From: Leishmania infantum JPCM5
Taxonomy: Eukaryota; Euglenozoa; Kinetoplastea; Trypanosomatida; Trypanosomatidae
Direction: 5' to 3'
NCBI RefSeq assembly: GCF_000002875.2
Contig: NC_009410.2
Coordinates: 62,001 to 126,000, forward strand
DNA length: 64,000 nucleotides
Below, piece by piece: positions 51,390 to 60,971 of the stretch (positions are counted from its first letter, which is position 1; each line of letters starts with the position of its first letter). Under the pieces are notes generated by a model. That model was not told where the DNA came from, did no database searches, and saw nothing but the letters and a program-made list of their open reading frames with translations. The position numbers were made by a program, and so were the translations under genes.

Positions 51390-52612
51390 TCTTTGTTAGG
51401 CACCCCCAGTGGGTGTTGGCCGTGTTGGCGCTCTCCCCCCCACTGTGTTGCTCTGCCCCTCTCGGTGCGGCGGCGGCGCGACACCACTCACCACCCTGCA
51501 GAGGCGCACGTACAAGGCGCCCGTGGCGCTGTCTCAACCTTGTATTCTTGGAGCAGGAAGGGGGAAGAGGATGGAGAAGGCCGCATGAGCAGCAGCATAC
51601 ATGATGAAGTGGGGAAAAGCAGAGGAAAACGAGAGGAGGTCAGCAAGACGCGAGAGAGTGCGGTGGGGCCCTTATGGCACATAGCGTTCGCAGATGAGAA
51701 ACGACATCCACCACCCGCGGCAAGCGCGTGCATGAGCCGCTACCATGTCGCGAGGCCGTCACCGTCCCATCCCCATTGTCTGTGAGTCAGCCTCGACGCA
51801 CGGGGATGCGCACTCAGTTGACCGGGGAGAAAGGGAGGAAAAGGTAGATTGTGAGCACGGAAAGCCGCCTATAGACTGCCGTGTCCAGTTGCCTTCCGAT
51901 CTATTATGTTTCTATCCTGTTTTTGTGCAGCCGTCTCCGCCCTCACGCGCTGCCACCGCGTTCGGCGGGTACGGGAGTTCACAGAAAGAAAAAATCCGCA
52001 GCGCGCTACACGAGCCCAGCGCAGTAAACTCACACGCAGAGACGGGCCTGTTCACGGTTGACGCGCACACGTGGAATACGTTGGTGTGACTGTGTGTGCG
52101 TTATATACGTGGATAGGGCGACGCCGGAGGTACGCGGATGTGATGAGAAGGACGAGGCGCGAGCAAGACACAGAAAAGTCGCCACAGCAGAGAAACAGTC
52201 ATCGATGATGGCGACAGCGATGGTGGCACATGTATACACACACACACATTTATAGATAGAATCGGCGCCATTTCTGTGGCATCTGCGTGTTGATCTGCAG
52301 GGTGTTGGTGTCCGCGTGTGGCTTTCTCTTTCCCGCTTCCCCTCTGTCGGGGGAAGCAACGGCGAAGAGCACTCACCAGCCCGTGAAGACGGGCATAAAG
52401 CCGACGCGTCCGGCGTTGGTGAGCGACTGGGATGGAGAGACGGCGAGGATGGAGGGTGCCCTTCACGGCCGCCAAGGTCGAAACACACACGAGAGAGAAA
52501 GGCACACCCTCGCACGCGGGAGCTGGAAGCCTTGAACGGAGTACGTACGCCTCAGCTCGCGCTTCCGCTTCGTATTCGATTCCGGTCTTCCACAGCCCGT
52601 TCCTCCAAGCGC
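51390..52612. other. Intergenic region (UTRs)
   Basis: About 1.2 kb between the Cfd1-like and pseudouridine synthase genes. Contains an A/G-rich plus-strand block at 51550-51665 and a short CA repeat at 52238-52247. No gene seen. Confidence 0.55.
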
Positions 52613-53539
52613 TTACACTTTCGCACGCTCGACCTGCCGCACAATGGCGTCGATGACCGCCGTCACCGCCTCCACGGTCTGCGACGGAGACTCCTTCACG
52701 AAGACACGACCCATATCCTCAGCCAGAGACAAGTTCGGGTCAATCGGAATCGCACCGAGGAACGCCACCTCGTACATCTCCGCCAGTTTTTTTCCACCGT
52801 CCTTTGAGAAGATGTCGGTGCAGTGCGCGCAGTGCGGGCAGACAAAGCCGGACATGTTCTCGACGATGCCGAGGCACCGCAGCTGCAGCTTGTGGCAGAA
52901 AGACAGCTCCTTTTTGACATCGTCGGTGGAGACGTCCTGCGGTGTGGTCACGACGACGGCCCCGGAAGGGCGGAAGCTGCGCAGCACCTCGCACAGCGTC
53001 AGGTGCTCGTCACTCGTGCCCGGCGGGGTGTCGATGATGAGGTAGTCCAGCGGGCCCCAGTTCACGTCCGTCACAAACTGCTTGATCATGGCGTCCTTCT
53101 TTGGGCCGCGCCACACCACCGCGTCCTTGTCGCTCGGAAGCAAGTACGCAATGGACATGACCTTCAAGTCCCCCGATGGCGCCATCGCGCCGGGAGCGGA
53201 GCCGGGGCTGCCGGCGGTGGCTGCCTTCGCCTGCGACGACACAGGCATCCACCCCTTCTCCCCTCTGTACACGTCGCGTCCCTCGAGGCCGCATATCTTG
53301 GGCACACTTGGGCCGCATACGTCCACGTCCAGCAGTCCCACCTGCTTGTGGTGCACATGCGCCAACGCGAGGGCGAGCTGGCACGCCACGGTCGACTTCC
53401 CAACGCCGCCCTTTCCGCTAAGAACGAGAATGATGTTCTTCACCTGGAGAAGCCCCGCGGATGCCACAGGCGCGGCAGCATCCGTACCCCCCGCACCGGA
53501 AAGGGGCGCAGCACCCTCTGCTACGGATGGGGATGACAT
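52613..53539 (-). CDS. Cytosolic Fe-S cluster assembly scaffold ATPase (Cfd1/NUBP2-like)
   Basis: 308-aa Mrp/NBP35-family P-loop ATPase. Deviant Walker A LSGKGGVGKST (41-50 region), switch regions LLDVDVCGPSVPK and LIIDTPPGTSDEHL, VVVTTPQDVS, and the Cys pair CPHC in NMSGFVCPHCAHC that binds the bridging Fe-S cluster. The four-Cys N-terminal ferredoxin-like extension of Nbp35 is absent, so Cfd1/NUBP2 fits better than Nbp35/NUBP1; a mitochondrial Ind1 role is less likely because the N-terminus (MSSPSVAEGAAPLSG) is acidic and not a presequence. It would act in the cytosol to build Fe-S clusters for nuclear and cytosolic apoproteins. An insertion of about 25 residues (SQAKAATAGSPG...) follows GEKGWMPVS. 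Start ATG 53539. Confidence 0.92.
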   Translation of the reverse strand: MSSPSVAEGAAPLSGAGGTDAAAPVASAGLLQVKNIILVLSGKGGVGKSTVACQLALALAHVHHKQVGLLDVDVCGPSVPKICGLEGRDVYRGEKGWMPVSSQAKAATAGSPGSAPGAMAPSGDLKVMSIAYLLPSDKDAVVWRGPKKDAMIKQFVTDVNWGPLDYLIIDTPPGTSDEHLTLCEVLRSFRPSGAVVVTTPQDVSTDDVKKELSFCHKLQLRCLGIVENMSGFVCPHCAHCTDIFSKDGGKKLAEMYEVAFLGAIPIDPNLSLAEDMGRVFVKESPSQTVEAVTAVIDAIVRQVERAKV

Positions 53540-54797
53540 CTGTGTCGTAGGTTTATATCTCCCTCTCTCTCTTTCCCGGCCCCAGGTGTGGGATAGAGGT
53601 GGTGGCGGTGGTCGCCGAAGGACAGAAAGACGAGTGGCCGCGAACGGAAGATGAGGAGGACAGGCAGGGGAGTGAGAGTGTGAGTGGAGGAGGCAGGGTG
53701 GTTCACTGAAAGGACCGTGCGCCTTTCAACGCGACCGATCCATCACGAACACGTCAGCAGCTATGTACGCATGCGCCAGCATGGTTCACCTAACCCTGCT
53801 GCACTGCCGCTATGTCAAGGTAGTCGGGGTCAGCTAGCACTGTTTGGTGCCGATCAGCCCACCGCAACGCCACTGCATACAGAGCACGCTAGGTCCACGG
53901 TCACGCTCGACATCACCGCAACGCCGCCAGAGCACAAAAGCCAAAGACGGCTGCGTATGTTTGTCGGATCGTCGACACGTGTCTTAGTGAGCTGCTGCAC
54001 GCGTGATCATCATGGCCGCAAGTCTCTCCGGCGCACCACCAGCCCAGACCTGTCCGCCGACACGACAAGCCCGCAACTAGCGCCCGCGGGCAGGCTGCGG
54101 TCTCTTGGCTTCCCCGTAAGGAGCGTGGGGCACTGGGCCCTGCGATACCGCGGTGAGGTGGCCGGCATTATCAGGGACTAAGTGAAGAGAATCAATGGCA
54201 GCCAATGTGAGGGTGATCATGGTGCCGGTGATAGTGTGCACATGCGTCCGTTTGTGTGAGAGGAGATAAAGCTCGAACAGCGACAGCGGCGATATGGGGC
54301 GACTTCGAAAGAGGTGGGAGGGAAGCGATGAAGAGCAGGGAAGGCGGCTGGCCATTACGTAAACCTCGATCTTCTCCCCCTCACCACCACCGCCGGCCCG
54401 AGCCTCAGCCGTAGCGTCGGCGGCGGGAGCGCACCGTGTGCCTCAGTTTGCGTTGCTCCTCCTTTTGCAACGCTTCGGTTGTTCTCTTGCTCTTAATCCA
54501 TAATGCGGCCGCTCCGCTAACGGAGCTTATCCTTACTTTCCTGTGCGAGCGGACGCCCCTCCGCAGGAAGACCCTCACACAAAGATGGGGAGCGGGCATC
54601 AGCGCAGCAGGCGGGGAGGGGGTGGAGAGTACGAGGGCAAGAGCGGCGTGACCGCGGCGTTGGCCGGTCACTCTCCCTCCTTGCCACTCCGGTCACTGGT
54701 GATGCAGCCCCTGCAGCCCTGCTGCTATGATCGCACGCACAACGGATGAGAAAAACAGACTCGTCCGTCGTCATGAGTACATCGCTACGGGGCCCAT
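53540..54797. other. Intergenic region containing a SIDER element
   Basis: About 1.26 kb: the 5'UTR of the Cfd1-like gene (C/T-rich in RNA near 53555-53700) and the 3'UTR of the TMEM242-like gene with the retroposon at 53700-54176 (separate entry). A small inverted repeat GCTCCG-CTAA-CGGAGC lies near 54513-54528. Confidence 0.6.
53700..54176 (-). mobile_element. SIDER-type degenerate retroposon with 78-bp signature
   Basis: Read on the minus strand, 54176-54099 (78 bp) resembles the 5' signature (Pr77-type) of trypanosomatid L1Tc/ingi elements: CCCTGATAATGCCGGCCACC at the start, GGTATCGCAGGGCCCAGTGC in the middle and GGGGAAGCCAAGAGACC at the end. Some 400 bp of non-coding, non-low-complexity sequence follows, ending near 53.7 kb. 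Size (about 0.5 kb), orientation and 3'UTR location match SIDER elements. No clear A-rich tail or target-site duplication was found. Recognition is from memory of the family signature. Confidence 0.65.
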
Positions 54798-55796
54798 CTA
54801 CTGAGCAGCTGCCACCGTCGTATTCGCCGTCTCCTCCTCCTCGCCCAGACGCTGCAAGGCACTCCAAATCTCCTGCAACTGCCGCCACGCCTCCGTGGGG
54901 TGCGTGACATCAACAACGTAATGCTTCATCACAGTGTCCACCGCAGCGCCTTCCCCCGTGGCAGCAGGAGCAGCCATCGCGTACAGGCGCTCCTCATCGT
55001 GGCGCATCTTGTCGCGCACCCCCTGTTGCAGGTCGCGCAGGCTGTGATACCCGCACAGGTACATGGCGGTCGACACCGTCGCACTAAAGCCCAACAGCGC
55101 AAACGCGGTGCCCCAAAAGAGGGCACGGTAGGCCAGAAGGACATGTTCCCGGGACGGCGGGCGTTGCGGCGACGCTGTTGTCGGTGTTGCTTCAGTCGCC
55201 GCAGCAATTTCGTCGTTGGCAGACCCAAAAAACAAGGCCTCCAGAGGGCCCATCATCTTCTGAGACAGTGACGATGGTGCCGAGGAGGCCGTGGTGGCAT
55301 CTGCACGCTCGCCGCTCGTCTCGCTCCGTCCAGCGACGCCGTTCGCCCCCAGCGCCGATTGGTGTGGGATGTACATCCGCTCCAGCTCCAGCGCATCGGG
55401 CAGCTGCGCTCGCAGCTCCTGGAGCGTAGGAATCATCTGCACAACCTCTCTCGCACTCGGCACGTTTTGCTCATTCACTTGTGCGGGGCTCATCCGGAAT
55501 TGTGTGCTGCTGCGGAACCCCTTCGCCGTCTGCGCAGGAGGGTTATGAGAAGGCGACGAATCAGCCGCGCCTGCCATGGTACCCTCGCACCTGGCAGATG
55601 TCGCTGCTGCAGCATCCTCCGCTGTGGCCACGCCCATAGAAGACAATGAAAGCGGCGAGGAAGGAGGGTTCGCTGCAAAGGTGCGCTGCGGCTCCACCAT
55701 GGCAACACTGGCGCGGCGCACATGCACAGCCCGCGTGCGTGGCGCACGGCGCACCCCCGCTACGGCGTTCATCGGGAACCGCACCAACGCCTGCAT
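54798..55796 (-). CDS. Mitochondrial membrane protein, TMEM242-like
   Basis: 332-aa protein. N-terminus MQALVRFPMNAVAGVRRAPR is a textbook mitochondrial presequence (Arg-rich, no acids for about 30 residues). A long Ser/Ala/Thr-rich region follows. One membrane span lies at about 224-248, in LAYRALFWGTAFALLGF...; this plus the following GYHSLRDLQQ matches human TMEM242 (LALRALGWG...GVHSMNDF, about 15 of 36 residues identical by eye). TMEM242 is a mitochondrial inner-membrane protein that helps assemble the ATP synthase c-ring with TMEM70. The first membrane span of TMEM242 is not visible here, so the match is partial. ATG 55796. It lies next to the ATP synthase subunit c gene region (4 kb away). 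Confidence 0.7.
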   Translation of the reverse strand: MQALVRFPMNAVAGVRRAPRTRAVHVRRASVAMVEPQRTFAANPPSSPLSLSSMGVATAEDAAAATSARCEGTMAGAADSSPSHNPPAQTAKGFRSSTQFRMSPAQVNEQNVPSAREVVQMIPTLQELRAQLPDALELERMYIPHQSALGANGVAGRSETSGERADATTASSAPSSLSQKMMGPLEALFFGSANDEIAAATEATPTTASPQRPPSREHVLLAYRALFWGTAFALLGFSATVSTAMYLCGYHSLRDLQQGVRDKMRHDEERLYAMAAPAATGEGAAVDTVMKHYVVDVTHPTEAWRQLQEIWSALQRLGEEEETANTTVAAAQ

Positions 55797-56717
55797 GTCG
55801 ATTGGTGAGTTGATGGGTGAGTCTGTATCCGTCTACGTAGAAAAGGAGATCGGGATGAGGGCAGCACCGTGAGAGCGACAAGGAAAAAGGGGCATGAGGA
55901 GTACAGAGACCATCAGAGAGAGATGGAGAGTGAGGTCGTCGGACACGGCGGCATGACTGCAAACGTGAGACCGTGCAACACCGCTTCGATGAAGGAAATA
56001 TGACCGAGACAAGGAAACAACAGCAGGGATGCCGTTACGTCGAGGCCCATAGAGGAGCGTCCGTGCTGATGGGAAGCGGGCAGAAGAAGGGGTCGATTGC
56101 GGGACGAAAACTTGCCTCTCGTCCCAACATCGTCCCGGTAGATGCACGCGCGCGCACCGCAAAAACGTGACAGCAACGAGTCCCTCAAAACGCGTTCACT
56201 TTTCTACGTGTCACGTGTCACGTACCACACACACACACACACACACACACATGCATAGAGACACGCTCTCCGCCACGCACCCCCTACATCGCCTTAACTT
56301 CGTGTAATGCTCGGCAAGACAAAGGAGAAGGCGCACGCCGGCACTGGCAGTTGCGAAACTGTCATAGACGTGCAGGCCCGTGTATACGCGAGCGATGGAA
56401 GGAATAGGAAAAGACAGCAGTGAGAAAGGGGGGCGGTGAAGAAACGAAACGGAACAGACGCAGGTGTACACAATGCAAGAAAAGCACACACACACACACA
56501 TAATGGGATTGAGAAGGAGCGCCCACCGCGAGGAAGAAGAACCTGTAGAGAGATGCAACGATCGCGCGCCGCCTATCCGGGGCACACGCAGACAAGCAGC
56601 AATATGCTTTGGAGGCAGCCTCGGTGTTCTCATGCACCGCGTACTCAGCACGTCGACCCACGCTGCCAAGGATGAAGGCCTTGCTGCCCACCGTCCTCGA
56701 GAGCCCGTGCCGTCTGC
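55797..56717. other. Intergenic region with (CA)n repeat
   Basis: About 0.9 kb with a CA repeat at 56226-56251 and another at 56488-56501. No gene seen. Confidence 0.6.
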
Positions 56718-58070
56718 CTATCTGCGAAGCAAACACCTCGCGTACGCCCGACTGCCGGCTGGTGAGAGGTGCAGGCAGTCGTCGAACACGCGCGACACCG
56801 TCTTGGCGTCAAAGGTGCCGTTGATCGCAGCCTCACCCTGCGCGGAGAGCACTTCGTAGTAGCAGTTGTAGGTGAACGAGGAGGAACTGAACTGGTGGTG
56901 CTTCTCAAAGGACGTACGGGCGATACCACGGTCACCGGCAATGAGATCAGATGCGATGCGGCCGTATATCCGGCAGGCCTGTTCGCACGGCCGCAGGGGC
57001 GCGGACGGGGCGGTGGCGTTGGCAGAGGTGCAGAACGCGGCAGCAAACGAAGAAGTATTACCGAGTGCCGGGGCCCTGTCCGCCGTTGCATTAGTTGCCG
57101 TAATGATGGAGAGCTCCTCACGCTGGCCTCCCACCACCTCCGCTGTGAAAGCCCACGCGGGCAGCCGGGACTCGTATTGGAGGTAGTACACCCCGTGCAC
57201 ATTCCTCAGAAACTTCCTACACGTCATCAAGTAGCGCGTGACGGCGCCCCGCACGTACTCGTGTCCCAGAGAGAGCTGCGCTCCAGCATCCCGCGGCGTC
57301 TGCCACACGCTGCGCACGCTCGCCAGCGGATGGGCAATGGTTCCCACCACCACTACCAGCGCATCGCACTGCTTCGACGACGGCGGCGCTGCACTGGCGG
57401 CGCGCTCATTACTGAAAGCCGCCAATTTGGTGTACAGGTTGGGAAAGTAGCGCGGCAGCTGTGAAGCATCATCCACCTTGCTCACCGGCAATGCCGCATC
57501 GACCGCCTCCTCCCAGGTGGTGTAGCTGAAGTTGCCTAGCCCATCCACCGCGGGCAGCGGCACAACATCGTTAACCACCATGTAGCGCGTCTGATTACGA
57601 GGGACATCGAAGATCGCTCGCAATGATGCTTTCTCCCTGAACAGCTCCGTGAGGCTTGTCCGCGGATCGTCTCCTGTGTTGTCTGATGCGAAGCGGGGCG
57701 CAGCAAGGGTTAGCCGCACCGCACGCTGAAACTCGCCAGAGTCGATCTGCCTACGCAGCTCGTCAGCCATGTACTTGCTAATATTCTCGCCTCTCCTCGA
57801 CACCACAGATGGGCCCACCTCTACCAGCGCTATCAGTACAAGCGCGTTGCCCTTGCCTACGCACGAGCTCGCCAGTGAAACGCTTGTCGGTGTGATAACA
57901 GATGATCGGCACCATTCACTTGAGCACTTGTACGCGAGCCTGCCGATGCACATGGATCGCCACCCGTTGTTCTGGCACTGGAGCCGATCTGCACAGAGGC
58001 ACAGGACGAAGACTGCCAACATCAGCAGTGCCACCACACGATTCGTGAGGTAAGGTGCCTCGTTGACCAT
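56718..58070 (-). CDS. Secreted or type-II membrane protein with SGNH-like C-terminal motif, 450 aa
   Basis: From the ATG at 58070 the protein has a hydrophobic segment at 12-28 (RVVALLMLAVFVLCLCADRL), a signal peptide or signal anchor. The luminal or extracellular part has several N-glycosylation sequons (NQT, NFS, NAT, NTS, NGT) and many Cys residues (CQNNGWRSMC near the N-terminus, CRKF, CEQAC, CYYE, DDC). The C-terminal FDDCLHLSPAGSRAYA resembles block V (DxxH) of SGNH/GDSL hydrolases, as in phospholipase-B-type DCFHxS. VVVVGTIAHP could be block-III-like, but no GDS block is clear, so enzymatic activity is unproven. The frame continues 27 codons upstream without family sense. Function not assigned. 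Confidence 0.8.
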   Translation of the reverse strand: MVNEAPYLTNRVVALLMLAVFVLCLCADRLQCQNNGWRSMCIGRLAYKCSSEWCRSSVITPTSVSLASSCVGKGNALVLIALVEVGPSVVSRRGENISKYMADELRRQIDSGEFQRAVRLTLAAPRFASDNTGDDPRTSLTELFREKASLRAIFDVPRNQTRYMVVNDVVPLPAVDGLGNFSYTTWEEAVDAALPVSKVDDASQLPRYFPNLYTKLAAFSNERAASAAPPSSKQCDALVVVVGTIAHPLASVRSVWQTPRDAGAQLSLGHEYVRGAVTRYLMTCRKFLRNVHGVYYLQYESRLPAWAFTAEVVGGQREELSIITATNATADRAPALGNTSSFAAAFCTSANATAPSAPLRPCEQACRIYGRIASDLIAGDRGIARTSFEKHHQFSSSSFTYNCYYEVLSAQGEAAINGTFDAKTVSRVFDDCLHLSPAGSRAYARCLLRR

Positions 58071-59576
58071 TATGACGGCTACTCGACGGGGTTCGAATTC
58101 AAATCGCCCGGCAGCCTCGGGAGCCTTTCTGCATTCCCCGCACAGGCGCACACAGGCACCAAGGGAGCGTGGATGTTATTACACTTGCGTAGGAAAGAGC
58201 GACTGTGAACGTGTTTCGCCACCCCATGTGTGTGTGAGGGGAGAGGGAAGGGGGGCACCCGTGTCGGAGTAGCGATGTCACTGAAGCAAAAAAAAGTGTG
58301 GCCCGTGTGCGTGTTGTTTGACGAGACACCAGCCGGTTGCCGAAAGAAAGGGCGAGAGGGAGAGGTGATGAGAGAGGTGAGACACAGCCTTACTTCTCGG
58401 CTGCAGGAGGACAGGTAGGCAAAGAGGGGTGGTGGGGGAAGGTGGTGCGTTACTGCCATGAAGGTCTTCGCGGAAGAAAGTGCGAGAGTGAATGGGATCG
58501 AAGAAGGAGCAAGGTAACCCGAGACGGAGAACCAAGCCACGCCGGCAACAAGAAGCGGAAGTCCTCTCGACGGCGCCCATCCTCTGCTGAGCCGTGCACA
58601 TTCCGTCTGCAGGCTCATCTACGCATCCGCAAGAATCGGGTCCGTTTCTACGGGGGGGGAGCAGAGCTGCGCCTCTTCCTTCGTCCCCTTTCTGCACTCT
58701 CCATTTCTGTGTGCGCTTTTTGCTGGTGCTGCTGCCCTTTCCGCTTCTTTCGGGAGGCACCTTTCCATTTGGCTGCTTCGTTAATCCCGTTGTGCTTCCC
58801 GAGCGCGGCGGCAGGGCGGCGAGTGCCGTCCACGGAGGCGCCCGTCGCCTCCCCTCTGACAATCGCGTTTCGCTCTCTCATGCCTTTCTTTATTCCCCCT
58901 TCGGCCACACACACACACACACACCTGTGTGGGGAGGGTGGGGTGCGTGGCCACCTCGCCGCTTCGCATGAGGAAGGGCGGTGAAGAGACGCACAGCCAG
59001 TCAGGCAGCGAGGGCGAGACACAGAAAGAAAGGGGGAGAGAGAAAACAACGCCAAGGACGCTCCACTAAGGTCACTACGACACCGCACGCACGTCGTCGT
59101 ACGTCGCGCTTCCGTGCGTTTTGGTGCTCCCGTTATTTCCTTTTACTTTTCCGTTTTTTGTTAAGGGTCATTTCGGATCGGCTGGTGACGGTGTCCTAAC
59201 ATGGATGTCGCCGCCGCGGCTGCCGCGGTCCGGCCCCCTCCTCCGCCACTCCTCAGCATAAAGAGTCGTCTGCTGGGGAGGGTTGGGGCGCGAAGAACGC
59301 GTCTTGTCGGGGGCGTTGTGCGCACCGCGCCGTCCTCCACCTTTTGCGTCGCCCTCATTTCCGTTGTTTTACTTCGTATGCGTGGCACGCTTCGCCACCG
59401 CTTCGCTGCTATGAGGAACCCGGCACCCAGCGCAACGCACGTGAATGCGAGGCCCCTGTCACGCCGCCATGCACCCCTCCACGACACAGTTCGGCCCCTC
59501 TAAGAGGCTGCGGGGACATGAAGCGGACGGCACACAGAGGCGCCATAGCGCCATCGTAACATGCACGTCGACAACT
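58071..59576. other. Long intergenic region (UTRs)
   Basis: About 1.5 kb between the ATP synthase c gene and the secreted-protein gene, most likely a long 3'UTR of subunit c plus a 5'UTR. CA repeat at 58908-58924, A-rich patch near 58291-58297. A 108-codon minus frame at 59161-59487 starts with GTG only, with a stop just upstream, and is not believed. Confidence 0.55.
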
Positions 59577-59897
59577 CTACGAGAAGAGCATGAGGAAGGC
59601 GAGCATCAGCGCGAACAGGCCAATGGCCTCCGTCAGGGCGAAGCCGAGAATGGCGTAGTTGAAGAGCATCTTGGTCAGGTTGGGCTGGCGAGCGCAGCCT
59701 ATCAGCAGGCAGCCAAAGATGGCACCGATACCCAAGCCAACACCACCGAGGGCGATGGCGGCGAGACCGGTGCCAACGTAGTGCAGGCCCTGGACGGAGA
59801 GGGCGACAGTGGAGGCCTGGCGAGGGGCAACCACGAGCGCACTGGAGGCGGCCGCCGCGCGACGGGCGACGGGCTGAGCAATGGCGCGGCGCATCAT
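59577..59897 (-). CDS. Mitochondrial ATP synthase subunit c (ATPase subunit 9) precursor
   Basis: 106-aa precursor. Residues 1-28 ([20 protein letters not shown]...) are a cleavable mitochondrial presequence. The mature part is the two-helix c subunit: helix 1 has the Gly-rich packing [19 protein letters not shown], the polar loop is RQPNL (70-74), and helix 2 carries the proton-binding Glu90 in [10 protein letters not shown]. It forms the rotor ring of F1Fo ATP synthase in the inner mitochondrial membrane. The length and both motifs are typical. Initiation could be at Met1 or Met2. In trypanosomatids this protein is encoded by more than one gene differing in presequence; only one copy is present in this window. 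Confidence 0.98.
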   Translation of the reverse strand: MMRRAIAQPVARRAAAASSALVVAPRQASTVALSVQGLHYVGTGLAAIALGGVGLGIGAIFGCLLIGCARQPNLTKMLFNYAILGFALTEAIGLFALMLAFLMLFS

Positions 59898-59994
59898 TTT
59901 CGGACCGAGTAAGGTGCAGTTGTTGTGCGAGAGGGAACGCGACGAGGCGTGTGGGGAGAGCGAAGAAGACCAACTACAAGCGTGCTATGGGTTG

Positions 59995-60040
59995 CTGGAA
60001 CGAGAAAGCGAACGACGAGGTGGGACTGACAGATACTTCA
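59995..60040 (-). promoter_or_regulatory. Candidate trans-splicing signal of the ATP synthase c gene
   Basis: On the minus strand a C/T-rich tract (CTCGTCGTTCGCTTTCTCGT) is followed by a CCAG acceptor-like site at 59998-59995, about 100 nt upstream of the ATG at 59897. No AG occurs between the second C/T tract (59950-59970) and the ATG, so this AG is a reasonable acceptor. Composition-based inference. Confidence 0.35.
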
Positions 60041-60378
60041 AGAGGAACGGCCACGCGGAGGAGAAGGTGCAGTTCACAACGTTCCCGTTGTGATGGTGGG
60101 TAACACAAGTGGTGGCACAGCGCACATCGTGAGGGAGTGGGTCGGCAGATGGAAGACGGGGGAAGAGCAGGTACGTGTGCGAGAGGGCGTGCGAGCGAAA
60201 GAGAAGCACGAAGGCGTCTTGCATGAGCATCGGGTGCGAGAGGTAATAGAACAGTCACGCGACCGCAGCAAGGGAAGAGGAAGGGCATAGGAAAGCGAAA
60301 GAGCACATGGAAAGCACCCGCTGCGTCGGTGTGCAGCAGAGTCGTGGCAGTGCTATAGCATTACGAATCAGCACGTGC

Positions 60379-60424
60379 GGGTGGGCTGAGGGGTATGTTG
60401 GGTATCACGTCCCTCAGCCCACCC
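60379..60424. repeat. Perfect 14-bp inverted repeat (hairpin)
   Basis: Arms GGGTGGGCTGAGGG (60379-60392) and CCCTCAGCCCACCC (60411-60424) are exact reverse complements separated by 18 nt. In RNA of either strand they could form a stable GC-rich stem-loop, located in the 3'UTR side of the importin-like gene. Seen directly; role unknown. Confidence 0.9.
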
Positions 60425-60971
60425 TCCCCCTACTCGCTGTCAGCAGCCTACCATGGGGTACCTGGCCACAAACAGCCTGCAACATCAGCCCTGCTACTAC
60501 GTGTAGTGTGCGAATTTATGCGTGTGCGTCTGCCCCCCCTCCTTGCTCGCGGCTTTACGCGCATCACTGGGTTTATCCTCAGACACCGAAGGAGATGGTG
60601 GTACCGCGCGAGAACGACGTCAGTCCTCCTCAGCGACAGCGCCATCGCCACCTTTCCTTTTTAGGGGGACGACGAGTACCACAAGGATTTGCATTTCACC
60701 GACTACCCCACCGCATATCCCCTCCCTTCCCCCATCCCACACACACACACACATTTCCACAATGTGCAACCATCCGCCCACGCTCCACATGTTACTGAGA
60801 GCGACCAAGGATGCTGGTGTGACGGCACACAGGAGAGGGACTGAGCGCCAATTGTGGAACAGCGGGGCGAAGACGGAGAGCAGCTCACGGAGGCGCTGAA
60901 CGCTGAGAAAGGAGGAATGAGAAGGGATCGTGCAAGCGCCTGAGCGTTGTCAAGGCACCCATGATAACAGC

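Larger units (their letters stand above)
59898..60971. other. Intergenic region with a perfect hairpin
   Basis: About 1.1 kb between the importin-like and ATP synthase c genes. Includes the 14-bp perfect inverted repeat at 60379-60424 (separate entry) and a CA run at 60738-60751. No gene seen. Confidence 0.6.

Noticed and set aside
53800..53815. CCTAACCCTG resembling a telomere repeat (CCCTAA)
   Set aside because: Only a single near-copy within the SIDER element; not an array.
58080..58110. tRNA T-loop-like GGTTCGAATTC
   Set aside because: No cloverleaf can be drawn around it and it overlaps the start region of a protein gene.
59161..59487. 108-codon minus-strand frame with a hydrophobic N-terminal stretch
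   Set aside because: No ATG; it opens with GTG after an in-frame TAG and then turns into low-complexity sequence, so it is taken as the 3'UTR of subunit c.
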